Origin: Clarkia xantiana subsp. parviflora
Lineage: Eukaryota > Streptophyta > Magnoliopsida > Myrtales > Onagraceae
Reading direction: 5' to 3'
Length of the DNA: 64,000 nucleotides
Assembly: GCA_036873135.1 (NCBI GenBank)
Contig: JAPTYO010000012.1
Span: 12,160,090-12,224,089 of the forward strand
Position numbers and translations under genes: made by a program. This document shows positions 33,950-45,968 of this stretch, piece after piece. The stretch's first letter is position 1; the number at the start of each line of letters is the position of its first letter. The notes beneath the pieces are model-generated. The model had not been told where the DNA came from, searched no databases, and worked only from the letters and a program-made list of their open reading frames with translations.

Positions 33950-34480
33950 GTCGAGTCTTGTAAAACGTTATCTTGGAGGTGAAAAAATAACGGAAATAAA
34001 ACTCGCCAAATTAGCAATTCGAGTCTTGCCACAACGTCGCCTTGGAATGGACCAAGAAATGGTAAAAACTGCAAGTTGTACAACGCGGTCTTGTGCAGCC
34101 TCTTGGAATAACCTGGAAGAGGTGTAGTAGAATCGCAAGACAAGTACGGGAATAGCCAAGGAACATCTTGCTACAACATTACACCGGGGGTGCCCAAGTA
34201 GCGGAAGGAAACACATCCAAATAAGCAAGTCGTGTCATGCCACAACGTTGCTTTGGAATGGTCCAAGAGACGGTAAAAACTACAAGGCGTAATACAAGAC
34301 CTCTGTACCGCCCCTTGGATTAGCCAACGGAACGTCTTGCAACAACGTTGCGCGGGGTGTGCCTAACTAACGGATGGGAAAACGCACCAAATTAACAAGT
34401 AGCGTCTTGTCACAACGTCGCCTTAGAGTGGACTAAGAGACAATAAAAACTAAAATCTCGCTTCGTCGAGACGATTCTTC
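33950..34480 (+). repeat. Array of CAAGTNGCGTCTTGCCACAACG units in the Tat 3' region
   Basis: Degenerate units with GCAAGTCGTGTCATGCCACA, ACGTTGCTTTGGAATGG and CAAGAGACGGTAAAAACT. Same family as the arrays at 30470-31075 (minus) and 52600-53265 (plus). Confidence 0.8.
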
Positions 34481-34940
34481 TACGTATAAGTAAAGGTCTT
34501 GCGCATTACTACCCATGAAAAAAATGGCAAGTACCAGTTCAAAGTCTCGTGCGTTACTACCCATGAAATACGGCAAGCATACGACCCATGTGTTTATCTC
34601 ACACTTATATATTACGTCATTCCTTGGTACAACCAAGAGGGGCGCGCGACTTATAGAGACTTACATCCTATCACTACAACTACGATTACTACATCCAATC
34701 AAAGGAGGAGTCTCAACTCTACTCTATAGTCCAAACCATATGGACAACTACGATAATAAATGTATGAAATATTACTAATAGTTATCATGCATAACAAAAG
34801 TATTCATAACAGGTCCATTGTCACAACGACAAGCGATAATCATAAAGGAAAAGAGTTCAAGGGAAACAACCCAAATAAAAAAAGCTCAACCCACCAAGGG
34901 GAGCTAGTCTATCTACAAAATTCGAACAAACATACGCCTG

Positions 34941-37350
34941 TCAACCGGACGCCACATGAGGAATTACCACATCTCCGGATGGCTCCGCAATACTCTCATC
35001 CTGGACGGTAGACTCCACAACCACATTGATGTCACCATCAGGATCAAACACAACATTAACTCGAGCAGCAGCTCCATCCCGAGCTCGCAGAGCTGCCACG
35101 TGTCTGGTAGCAAAGGTGGAAAAGGCACTAAGACGGTCAAAAAGAAAACCAGGCGCGAGAGTGTGAACTTGCTCGATAAACTCCTCACTAAAGTCATACA
35201 TCACATCCTCGCAGCCCGCCTATATATCATCATGAAAGCACGAAGAATCCTTGTACTCGGTAATAGAGACCTCCCTCCCTTCCTTGTAGGCGCTCTCCAG
35301 CACAGCCTGTAGGGCAAGAGCATGCACCTCGCCATCATCTGCAATCTTCTTGTGAAGGGAAGCTATCTCGAACTCGAGAGTAGCAACTCGACTCAGATGA
35401 ACAGAGGTAGCAGCCTCCAAATCAACGACCTTCACATCCAAGAAGCGAGCCTTCTCCTTCACTCCAGCGACCTCGTGGCAAACAACGTCACACTTCTCCT
35501 GGAGAACCTTCTTCTCCTCAGTGAGTTCAACTACGAAGGAGGAGAGATTCACAACATTAGCAACAACCTGAACCAAAATTCCACATTCAACAAGGAACAA
35601 GCTGCAACGAGAGTATAGTTACACAAACAAGCTGTAACAAGAGTAGAGAATGACACTCACAGGCGCGAAACGAGTCAGCGCACCCTCAGCATATGCGCGC
35701 GCATCCTCCGGCTCACTGGGTCGAATACTCCGATCCCCAGAAGGAACAACCCTGTGCAGCACAAGCACGCCTACCTCGGGAGTGCCCAAACAAGACTCTT
35801 TCACAAAACGATGCCCACAAGCATAGGAAAAGGGTACCCATTCAGATCCCATAACGTCGCCTTCAAGGGGACGAACCAAATCAGTGCGACAAAGCGCAGG
35901 GAGTGGCGCAACTCCTACAAGGACAGAGATAGACAAATAAGAAGGATAAAACAACACAAGTGTAATAGAAGATCAACAGCGCGAACAACATACCCTCTCC
36001 AGTCAGTTCCTCCTCCGAGGTCCGGTCCCTCGATCCGAGGGCAGAAATGGCAGATGCTCGAGTCCGAACCTCAACGTCCTTTCTTTTGTCACGGGAAGGA
36101 ACCCTTGATGACTCACCACCTGGAGTAGATTTGGATCGCTTGGGATTGCTCGAGGGACGAACCTTGAAGTCGGACCTCTTCATCCTTGGGCGAGGCGTGG
36201 TGTCATCAACGGAGACAACACGATGGGTCACGTTAGGCGAACGACCTAAAAAAAAAAGAAAGGCAAAGTAAGAACAATAACACTCAGTGGCAATAAGGAG
36301 GGACGAAGTTGCAGGAAAGCGGCTTACCCAGAGATCCATTCCCTCGGCCAGGCTTCAAAACTCCGAGTGCCGCCAGGGCAACAGGAGGAGTACTCCGCTC
36401 GGGGGCAGCAGCATTGCCCGGAAGACCCGCCTGCAAGTGCGAGCTTTTTTCATGAAACCAACCTACATCACAACATGATAGAAGTTATAAAGGTTCATAA
36501 CACACCAAAGAGCCTCCCGAAGAAGTTATGCGAATTCCAGCTTCGTGCAAATCCCGTTCCGACACGCGAGACACGGGGCGATAGGCGCGCGCCTTATGAT
36601 TCCAGTATATCAATTACACAATTTCCTTATCTGAAGTAAAAAACTCCGAGTACATGGGCATGGGGTCAGTGCGAGTGACATGCGCGACCGGCCAAGTCAC
36701 CTCGACGTCATTAATAAAAAAATAATGATTCCTCCAATGACTGCCCGAACGGTCAAAAGCCGCCACAAACCGAAGTGCAGCATTCCACTTCACTTCTCCC
36801 AAGCAGAGACTCGCGAAGCCTCGCTTCATCAATGAAGGCCAACAAATGGCTATAGAAGACAGGCCAGACGCATCCAGACGCTGGAGTCGAAAGAAACATC
36901 GGAAAAGCAAGGTCGAGTAACGCCACGACTGCCGGTGACCCAAAAAGCGAAAAAAAAAAAATCAAAACTCTTATCCCAGCAGGCTCAAGGTCGGTCGGAT
37001 AGATCCTGTAATAACGACATAACCTAACCAAGTCGCGACAATAAGGGAAGCGCAACCCTTCCCGCACCTGGGCAGTGTACACTGCCGCCATCTCAATAGA
37101 GGGCACGGTAGGCGTACCCCGAACAACATCTGTAAGTACATCAAAAGGATACGCGGCTTCTAAAAGAGGACATAGTCCAGAAAGCTCGACATAACTTTGA
37201 TTCTCCTTCCGACGCAGCTGGTTGTCGGGAAAGGTCTGAAGCATATGTTCTAACTCTAAATCAGACCCCGACTCAGAGGAAGAGTCTGAGCCAGAATCAA
37301 ATCATGATTCGTGGGATGCAAGGGAGTCCGACTCGGACTCAGAACCAGAA
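34941..37350 (-). pseudogene. Antisense accessory ORF of the Tat element (gypsy-type transposon domain), broken
   Basis: On minus, opposite to the element. The N-terminal part (37244-36753) reads YVELSGLCPLLEAAYPFDVL, then FPYCRDLVRLCRYYRIYPTD and ...PAGIRVLIFFFSLF, like the plant 'putative gypsy type transposon' domain (Transposase_28 family). A frame change near 36840 moves the continuation into another frame (GEVKWNAALRFVAAF, HWRNHYFFINDVEVTWPV). Further exons with plausible splice sites follow: a basic linker near 36245-36000 (KRSDFKVRPSSNPKRSKSTP), a segment near 35910-35660, and a Leu/Glu-rich coiled coil at 35600-35220 (LTEEKKVLQEKCDVVCHEVA). Antisense ORFs between pol and the 3' LTR are known in Tat-lineage elements. 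The function is unknown and this copy is dead. Confidence 0.65.
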
Positions 37351-37499
37351 TCTGGACAGTATGTAACGCCAGGAGTAGGAATGAAAAAATTACTCATCTT
37401 TCTGAATCCTGCAAGTTGGGAAGGAAGTCCTAGTGAGGGACGCGCCAGCTACAACGCAGTTAGTCAACAAACTGCTCTGCAATGCCTAAGCTACAAAGC

Positions 37500-38515
37500 C
37501 TGCAATGGCAAACGACAACCTACTCAGCGAGTATGCACGTGACAGTTATGTTACTAATCATTGTGTAGCGAACATCCTCTACACGGGGGCAACTCCCCAC
37601 CAACAAACTTATAAGTTCAAATTACTACATAGCGAACATCCTCTATATAGGGGCAACTCTATGTTAGTAAGGGCCTCGTCCCGATACCTACACAACCTAT
37701 GCGACCTATGCAGTCTATGCGGCCATATTACGACCCAACACATGTCTATCATGGGACGTTCGTCGATAACATGTCGAAGGCCTAACACCTCATGACTAAG
37801 GGGCCAGTGCGCCTATGGTTCGAACAACTATACATATATCATTTATATGGTCGCAGGCAATGTCAACGAACAACTTATGACGAGCAAATCAAATTTCAAC
37901 GACATAAGTAGATAAACAATGCACAACCACTATCTACTCAACGCGAAGCGAATAAGACCTTCGACCAACGAGCTCCCGTGATCAATACAGGGAGTATCTC
38001 TTTACTACACACTCAAGGTTCTAAATACTTAGACCAACACTTACATTTGTGTTTGTTCAATGCTTACATTCTCTTGCATACGATTGCCATACACTTATGC
38101 GTGCATATCTATATTCATATAGTCTCACATACTCAACTGCATACCCATGTGTCCATGCTTGCGATGCATTTGCATTCACCATGTCTATATCTGCATGTAC
38201 ATCATCACTTACACATATTCATGCTTACATTGACACTCATGCATATCATCGTATATCATTTGTCAATTTACGTACATTCATATATCACATTTTAATACGT
38301 CGATACTTACGTCCATGTTGTGTATGGACATGTATGTCATTACATGTGTATTTATTGTATACATATACTTGTTGTCCTAACCATGTTAGCAGCTATATTT
38401 TTCTTTATTGAGAAGATGAGGGAAAAACGACATTGAGGCCCACGCACCGACCGACAGAAATTTCACCATGAGGTAATTCCCGAACCCGAACCGGACGCCT
38501 ATCCTTTCGTAAAAT
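37500..38515. other. Tat 3' untranslated region, CAT-rich
   Basis: 37980-38400 is a low-complexity stretch rich in CATACA/CATGCTTACAT-type words. A similar stretch precedes the LTR at 61245. No coding signal. Confidence 0.5.
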
Positions 38516-38516
38516 A

Positions 38517-38557
38517 GAGTCAAGTAAGTGTTAAACAATACTTGACTCAGGGAAAAA
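38517..38557 (+). promoter_or_regulatory. Polypurine tract with adjoining stem-loop (Tat, 38.5 kb)
   Basis: GAGTCAAG (38517-38524), 16-nt loop, CTTGACTC (38541-38548), then AGGGAAAAA directly before the LTR. Confidence 0.85.
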
Positions 38558-39197
38558 TGATGGATATTCACCCGATATAGGTTCATTTTACATTCGGGCC
38601 TCGTCGACACGTCAGACCCACCAACGGCTTACGAACGTTTACCCGCGGGTTAGAACGGTCCGAACACGCAACACGCACGTTCGGACCGAGACTCGTCCGG
38701 ATTGTGCAAACAATCCGGACCACACCGGATTGTCTCCACAATCCGGACCACACCGGATTGTCACCTTGCAATGCGCGTACCCTTACGTGTTTTACATTAT
38801 GTGCGAGTCTACCTACTGCCAATCTTGCTCAAATTCAGTCCCGGTTCACGTTTTCTTACTAAACCGAGGTCGGACCGCTCAAAACCGGGTTCGAGTCCAA
38901 AGTTCCCTATAAATAGGAGCCTTGGTCACTCATTTCAATATAAAAAAATAAGGAGGAATGATGAATTCAAGTTGTCTTGGAAGCTCTCGCTTCTCTTTAG
39001 CGTTATTTCTCTAAAATCGCTTCTCATTTAGGCATTGGAGAGGGCTCATCGAGTACCCCCGTGTGGTCTCGGTATTGCCGCTTTAGCAAGTGTTAGGAGG
39101 AGCGCGCATGGATAACACTAGCGAACTTCGACAACCCGACAAGGACACTACGTAATCTTCTAAGTACCCGATAACCCAAGCGAGTCAGGTCCCAACA
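38558..39197 (+). repeat. 3' LTR of the Tat element (640 bp)
   Basis: TGATGGATATTCACCCG ... GGTCCCAACA. It carries short CCGGATTGT repeats, a TATA box (CCCTATAAATAGGAG, near 38905-38920) and GCATTGGAGAGGGCTCATCG in the transcribed part. ATACA follows at 39198-39202. Confidence 0.92.
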
Positions 39198-39202
39198 ATA
39201 CA

Positions 39203-40003
39203 CTTATCTTGGAGACCTTGGATATTTTTTTTCTGAAGGATCACAAAATCGAAAATGATAGATAAAGATATTGAAGTCAGTTTTTTGCAGCTCAGAACTC
39301 AGATATTTTCAAATTACAAATGACTTGGGAATAAAAACTTAAATTCCTGCCAGGCTTTCCTACCATCCTTGACACTATAAAAGGAGGGTAGTTCCAAGCA
39401 TCAAAATTGTCTTCTCATTCATCAAAAGCATCACTATAAAGAATTAGTTGTATCTCTAAATGTTTGTTAGTTTTCGTAAGTTTTGAGGTATAGTTGAGAA
39501 GTCCAATCATTTTAAATCATGTGAGGTTGAGCGGGGCAGATAGTGAAAATGATTTAGCAAGGCCAGACAAAGGTGTTCTTGCAAGGGAGTCAACTCGACG
39601 AGGTCGATAGTCTTGTAACCGCTCATCAAGTTTAGTGAATTTGGAGGTGCATAGTTCACCACTCGAAGAGTAGGCTTTATGTTGAGTACACTTTTCCCCT
39701 TATCTTTAATCATCTCATAATTTGACTTATATATTCGATATAAGTTAAAAGAAATCGAGATTATCGAAATGTTACTTAGCGTATTTCAAAAGAGTTTTCT
39801 ACTCGGAAAAATCTTTAGTGTTTCGATTTTCAACTCGAACTCAATTCAACCTGACCCCTTTTGAATATATTCAAACTTGTGTTCACTTGGAACCTAGAAC
39901 ATATAATCCCTAAGGTACTGATGATGTAATTATTCGTGGTTAAAATATAAGTCATAGCTAATTCAAATTTCGTGATCCATTAAACATCTAATAATCCAAG
40001 ACT
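39203..40003. other. Right flank of the Tat insertion, no gene assigned
   Basis: Contains a TATA-like CACTATAAAAGGAGGG near 39374-39390 followed by a C/A-rich leader-like stretch, but no protein I recognise. It could be another retroelement promoter. Confidence 0.35.
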
Positions 40004-40145
40004 GGTTGGACCAATTGGTAAAGCGATTTGCATTCGCAGGGGCGGCTCGGGGTCGAATCCCACAGTAGACGCCACATTGGGGAGGGCTTTAACCTTAACG
40101 CTCCCGACCTGAAATTGCGGAAGAAATTGTACATAATCCAAATAA
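40004..40145 (+). mobile_element. tRNA-derived SINE-like sequence
   Basis: GGTTGGACCAATTGGTAAAGCG resembles an RNA polymerase III box A region, and GGGGTCGAATCCC about 30 bases later matches box B. A non-tRNA part follows (GGGGAGGGCTTTAACC ... CTCCCGACCTG). There is no obvious A-tail or target duplication. A decayed tRNA gene is less likely because no cloverleaf is evident. Confidence 0.5.
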
Positions 40146-41243
40146 AAACCATCTATTATAACTTAGCGGTTCAGTACTTTGTCCCTTGACTAGAGATCTC
40201 GAGTTCTGGAAATTGGAACAATATTTAGCCATCGCTTTATGCTTTACGGCTGACCTAGTCAATGCGAGTGAAGATTATTCACATTACGCTATTTATGTAA
40301 TGTAAAACGTAAATTATATTGTCGCCTGAGATTACGACCAACCCGCCTCTATTTTAAAGAGAGATTACATAAAAATAAAATATTGATATAATATGAAATT
40401 TCAATTGAGATTACGAGGTATTTATTATTTATTAATTAGATAAAATAATATATATATATATATATATGTTCATTTTTCAACCATTTATTGTTATTAATTG
40501 ACTTATTTTTGCTACCTACTTCATCACTCATTATTAAAAAAAATGCATGTGTATTTTTTTTAATGAAATTTATACCATAAAATTGTACAAAAATTTGAAT
40601 TAATAGAATTTTAATATCTTTGACAAAAAAAAAAAAAATCGAATATCAAGTACACAATTAGCTTTAGCTTTAATATTTTCAAATTTGGTGGTTTGACATT
40701 CTATTAATTGATGATATACACTAAACTCACAACATAAAGTTTAAATAGTAAGTTCTCAAAATAAATATACATCTAAATCTTATCATGTTAATATATTATA
40801 GTAATTTATATAATATAATAAATAAATCACCTACAATATATATTTTATAACATATCAAAACAACAATTTAATTTAACATTACATTCTCTATAACTTCATT
40901 TACCCACATATTACTTACAATGTTCTTACAATTTTCATGTAATCTCACACATTACTCCAATTGTTTTATGTAGACGAAAATGCCCAGTTTCTACAGAAAT
41001 CCAGTCCATGAAGAGTAACCGAACGGCCCAGTCTGGATCCATATGGATGATGATGGATCTACTCCCAAATAAAAATAATAATTATCTATTACACACTATT
41101 TGGGACCTTCGATATCATCGAACTGAAGTGGAAATACCAAGAGAATCTGCTTGAATCCATTCCATTTCTCTGCAATTCCAAATATCGACAACTGCACAAT
41201 CTCCCGTTTCTTCTCTCCTTCCTTTCCGGAACAACCCTGAATA
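40146..41243. other. AT-rich intergenic DNA and host-gene upstream region
   Basis: No ORF of note. The last ~150 bases before 41244 are C/T-rich (CTCCCGTTTCTTCTCTCC), as is usual for a plant 5' untranslated leader. No clear TATA box was identified. Confidence 0.5.
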
Positions 41244-43967
41244 ATGGCGTCTCTGTCGACCTCTTTCGTCTCCGGTTCAGTCAAGAATCCTCGAATCAGT
41301 AATCTCTCCGGTAATTCCTCTTTGTTATCATCTTCAAGATAGATGACGGTATAGTAAGTTCACTAGCCATCTTGCTGTTGCTAGCCCTTCGTGTGCTTTA
41401 TCTTGGCATTTGTTACAACTTACAGAGGGAGATCCACTGATCCAGGCAGTGCTTTCTCTAACTGTTGCTTGGGGATCCTGCTTTATTAACTAGTTTGGAC
41501 AAGTTGAGTATGTACTGCGGGTTTTAGTCTGCAATTTGTGACGCTGAAACGTTCTTGTATCAGCTCTAGGATATTGGAAGATATGATTGTGAGTTTGTGA
41601 TTCATTTGAGCAACTCGAAGCCATTAATTTCTTTCGCGCTAATTGTTATTTACTTGATGATTAGTTCATATTCATATGATTTGGGGCTCTACTGAGACCC
41701 CTTAATAGTGAGTAACTGGTTATATTACATTAGTTTCTTAGATGCTTCTAATAATTGATTAAAATCAAACAGTTAGGGGCAAACTATAATTCAAAAAGAG
41801 GGTAACTCAAAATTCAGTGGGGGGCAAGATCACCTCTAGTTTTTGGGAGCTGAATTTCAAAATCTTTGGAAAAGTCCAGGAGGCAAGTTGACGACAGTTG
41901 CTTCTCCTAAACATTTTGTTTCATCACTGTTTGTGTTAGGGTAGTCTAAGACTATTGCTCAATACATATTTAATTTATAGGGAGTAGAAGTAGATGCTAT
42001 AAACTGGATCATGCATAGGGAATGGGAGCAGGAAATGAGCCTGTTCCTCTTATGCTTAGTGTAAGCTCGCCTATGTACTTCACGATTAAGTCGCTTTTAG
42101 CACCTGATTGCCTTCTTCACCCTCCTCTCACTCTCTTCATCACACTATCTATATTGGAATGATCAATGAGTATCTTATGGAATCATATAGCTGTATCTAC
42201 TACTTTACAGATACAGAAGGAGTGTCTGTGTGGTCATTGGGTTTATATTATGTGGTTGACATTGGGAAGTTTGGACTTTGGAGGTTGCTGAGTCTGTACC
42301 TTTCGTATCAACTATCAACTCAATAACTTTTTTCTTTATATTTAGGCTATTGTTTACTGCACTTATAGCACGGAAAACACAGTAGGCTATATAGTTTATG
42401 CTGGCATTTTCTTGATTCTTTGTACTTGACATGCTGGCCTAGATAATACAAAGAATTTTGGGGCAACAGACATTATGATATCTTTACGCTCTGATAATAA
42501 AAACTACTATTTTGTGTCAACAACTCTCGGCCTCGATCATATGAGATCATTCATCATACATTTTCTAGTTTTATGAGTGCTACAATAATCTCAGGTGGCT
42601 ATCTAATGCTCTGTATACACATTGATGCTTGCTTGCAGCCTCTTCTTTGATGACCCTGGACCATTGCCAAATTTACGGAACCCCCGGGAAAGCAAGGTCA
42701 CTTGTCGTTCAAGCCAGGTATGCATATAAGTCGATTCCGAAATGCTTGTTTCTTATCCTTTAGATACGACCAGTTTATTGATACGCCTATTTGTTGAATT
42801 AACTGAAAAAGTCAACTACTTCGCTGCATAAGCTATTTGAAGTTCTCATTGTTCAGTGGATGCTATAATATTTGCTCCACATCCTGATTTTGTGCATGTT
42901 GGTCTCCTTGACAATATCAAACCTTTATTTAGCTAAGCAAAGATTTGAAGATAGTGACAAGACCTAAATACATGCTCCTGTCTCTCCTCCACTTGCTTGA
43001 CTTTGTAGAATCAATGCAAATCTGCATCTCGATTCTTCTAGCTACTGTATAATAAAACATTCAGATGTGTAAATAGTGCTATCTATACAAGGAGGTGTCG
43101 TGATAAATATAAAAGATGTAAGCCTGTACTGTACGTGGTGCATGTGCAGGAGGGATGATGGAAAACCAAGTAGTGCAAGTATATTTGTTGGTGGTTTCGT
43201 ATTGGGAGGTGTAGTGGTTGCAGCTTTAGGTGCTGTATATGCACCTCAGGTATTTTAAACTCCTATCTTTTGCTGTAATTTTGTATGTATTGCTTTTTAG
43301 TTGCTCCATGTCTATCTTTTACTCTTATGTTACGGTTTCTTGAACTTCCTCTTCTAATCACTTTCCCATGGTATTACAAACTGACTATTAATAACTTACT
43401 GGCTGGTTACGCCTGTGTTTCTCCAAGTCTTTTGAACAGCAGTGTAAATGTATGCTACTGATATAAAGCGATCATCTCATCTGTAGTTGAGCAAGGCACT
43501 AACTGGAGATGATAGAAAAGAATTGATGAGGAAACTGCCAAAATTCATATATGACGAGGAGAAAGCCCTCGAGGTAACACACATTCATGTCTTCTTCATT
43601 TTCTTGGGTATTTGTTGCTTTCAATATTTTATACACTTACCCTAGCAGATGCTAAACAGTAATTCTCTGTACAGAAATGTAAAGTAGTTTCTTCCCATGT
43701 GATGATCAGATCAGACTCAATAAAGGAAATATGTAGATTATTACTCTGATTAAAACATGTTTAGTATTCTTCCTCTCTTTTTTTGCTGAATTTATAATGT
43801 TTGGTTTTGGATGATGATGATTCATTTGACAGAGGACCCGCAAAGTACTGGCAGCAAAGATTGAACAACTGAACTCTGCAATCGATGAGGTTTCTTCTCA
43901 GCTGCGGGCAGATGATCCTCCAAACGGATCTGCGGTGAGTTCGGATGGAATTGAAGCTTCCATCTGA
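41244..43967 (+). CDS. Plastid inner-envelope-type membrane protein (At1g42960/At5g16660-like), complete
   Basis: Five exons: 41244-41310, 42639-42717, 43150-43249, 43487-43573 and 43833-43967, all with GT..AG introns and phases that join into one 155-aa frame. Residues 1-48 are Ser/Arg-rich without acidic clusters ([17 protein letters not shown]), as expected of a chloroplast transit peptide. A Gly-rich membrane span follows at about 60-80 ([19 protein letters not shown]), then the conserved block [17 protein letters not shown] (about 94-110) and a coiled-coil-like C-terminus ([21 protein letters not shown], about 115-135) ending in SI-TGA. From memory, Arabidopsis proteins of this shape are annotated as chloroplast inner-envelope proteins of unknown function; I infer the same location. 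It has no stops or frame breaks and is the only clear host gene here. The start is the first ATG after the leader. Confidence 0.88.
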
Positions 43968-44440
43968 GAATGTGTTTAGAAGTTGAAAGCTGAGACCTCA
44001 CTCAAATAAGTGTGTTATGGGCATTTGGGCTCATTGTTACCTGCCTGTTGTAATGTGGTGGCATCTCATCCTACAAGACTACTACTCTTCTACCGTGGAC
44101 AGACATTATATCTCCTTTACTATGTCCAAGCTTATATGGAAGATACAGTCGGTTATTGATGATGAAACATACACATTTTATGTCCTTTAATTTCTGGTTG
44201 GATTCGATGTTTCAGTTGGTGAATGAGTAGCAACTCACTAACTTGTTAGTAAAATGTTAGAGAAATGGTTTTATAAAAGCCTTATTATGCTTGTGAGGTA
44301 TAAGGGTTTTAGTCCAATATGGACAAATAATAAGCATTTGAGCTTTGTGAATGAATAAGCCCAATTATTGGTGGTGAAAGAACCAAATTGAGATTGCATC
44401 GTCTCACATTACGTAGCACTAAAGAAGAGTTTTTTACTAA
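43968..44440 (+). other. Host-gene 3' untranslated region and downstream DNA
   Basis: No ORF. The transcribed tail probably ends before about 44230; no single AATAAA-like site stands out. Confidence 0.4.
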
Positions 44441-44523
44441 AATAAACCCAAATAACAACCAAATACCAATATAGGCCACATATTTTTTTTTTTACAAATG
44501 TAGGCCTGGCCGAGCTGGGGAAC

Positions 44524-44680
44524 CCGGCCAACTGAATAATTTTTTTATTTTTTTTCAGTTGGCCGGAAAAAAAAACATATTCAGTTGGCCGGGTTGCCCC
44601 AATCCGGCCAAATGTTTTTTTTTTTCCGGCCAACTGAAAAAAAAAAAAAACAGTTGGCCGGGTTGCCCCAACCCGGCCAA
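44524..44680. repeat. Cluster of hairpins built from TTGGCCGGGTTG arms
   Basis: Arms CCGGCCAACTGAA (44524-44536) and TTCAGTTGGCCGG (44554-44566) pair over 13 bp. 44585-44611 pairs imperfectly (TTGGCCGG/CCGGCCAA plus TTG/CAA). CCGGCCAACTG (44626-44636) pairs with CAGTTGGCCGG (44651-44661). 44654-44680 has perfect 12-bp arms TTGGCCGGGTTG around CCC. Poly-A and poly-T runs separate them. Confidence 0.9.
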
Positions 44681-44689
44681 ATGCGTTTT

Positions 44690-45203
44690 TTTTTTTTTTT
44701 TTTAATAGAAGTAAAAATTAATGGTTTTGTAATTTTTTTTCTAAAAACCTATTGGACATGGTGAATCCTAAGGGCAAATTGACATATGGTGAATTACAAA
44801 TTACAACATGAAGGAGATAAATAGCAAAATTAAAAAGTTAGGACATTAAATTTGAGGACTAAACTGAACAAAATGAAAATATGGGGCTAGGCATGTGCAA
44901 GTCACGTGATTATTTAACGGTCAAACTGACGGTCAACTAACAGATGGACCAAAAGCCAAAAGTTGTCAAACATACTGTACCAAAACTAGGCAAAAAAAAA
45001 ATGTTGGACCAAAACCCAAAAGTTGTCAAACATGTTGGACCAAAGACTTATTAGTTTATTTGCTCCGTTCACTAATTCAGTTAACCATTAAGGAAAAACT
45101 TCAAAATATTATAAAAAGCACCATATGTAGTTTCATGATAGTTTTGGCACTTAAATCACATCGCATTAGAGATGGAAAAATATATTTGACTAGAATAGTG
45201 ATC
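44690..45203. other. Repeat-like DNA upstream of the second Tat LTR
   Basis: Two copies of GGACCAAAA(G/C)CCAAAAGTTGTCAAACAT (about 44945 and 45004) and TGACGGTCAACTAACAGATGG. No gene. Confidence 0.5.
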
Positions 45204-45235
45204 TGATGGATATACACCCAATTGAACCTCACTTA

Positions 45236-45922
45236 AAGCACTTCCAATGGTAGTTCCTTGTTCTTATTTCATTTTGTAAATTTGTCATTGTAGAGAGTTC
45301 CTAGTTCCACTTACTGTTGGTTCCTACTTTTAATGATTAAATAGGAACTTTGCATTCCAATGGGAGTTCCGAGTTCTAAAATGGGAGTTCCTAGTTCTTA
45401 GATTTGCCACTAACGCTGACTAGGCGCCACTAAGCATGATTAGGATGATATACAATATATTTTAGGATGATATACAATATATTTTTGTTTTATATATATT
45501 AAAATCATTAGAAAACACATGAGGGTTTCAACTTTAACTGATTTACTAATATGTATCTAATTAATGTGCATAAACGTGATTCTGCTAACGACGATGTATC
45601 AAGACATGTCAATCGATGAATAGCAGATATACACCGACATGATGAAATAATATTGATTCAGTTAATTTAATTAATCACTATTATTATATCAATAATTATA
45701 TTTATCAATCATCATGCACGTTGAGTAAATACTGCACATATTAGTAATATTTCTATAGTAAAGTAGCGTATATTATTGAAAAGATTCAACACAACTAAAG
45801 TTATATTTGATTATTCCATAGTGAATTACTAAATCAAACTAGCAAAAAAAAAAAAATTTCAAGACGATTTGGTCGAACATCTCTGGCAATTTAGTAATGT
45901 GTGTGACAATTCTATGTATTCT

Positions 45923-45968
<46 letters not shown>

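Larger units (their letters stand above)
24193..39197 (+). mobile_element. Tat-type Ty3/gypsy insertion disrupted by nested elements
   Basis: The left end (TGATGGATATTCG... at 24193) and the right LTR (from 38558) align over their first ~85 bases, sharing GGTTCATTTTACATTCGG and CTCGTCGACACGTCAGACCC. The outer flanks carry the same five bases, ATACA (24188-24192 and 39198-39202). The original insertion therefore spans about 15 kb. It contains a copia fragment, a large non-autonomous LTR element and the Tat 3' region with an antisense ORF; the Tat gag-pol is missing. Confidence 0.85.

Noticed and set aside
39203..39760. Possible endogenous pararetrovirus promoter and leader (TATA box CTATAAAAGGAGGG)
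   Set aside because: No tRNA-Met primer site and no coat, movement or RT protein nearby; a TATA box alone is not enough.
40004..40080. A functional tRNA gene
   Set aside because: Box B is good but no acceptor stem or full cloverleaf could be drawn; a SINE fits better.
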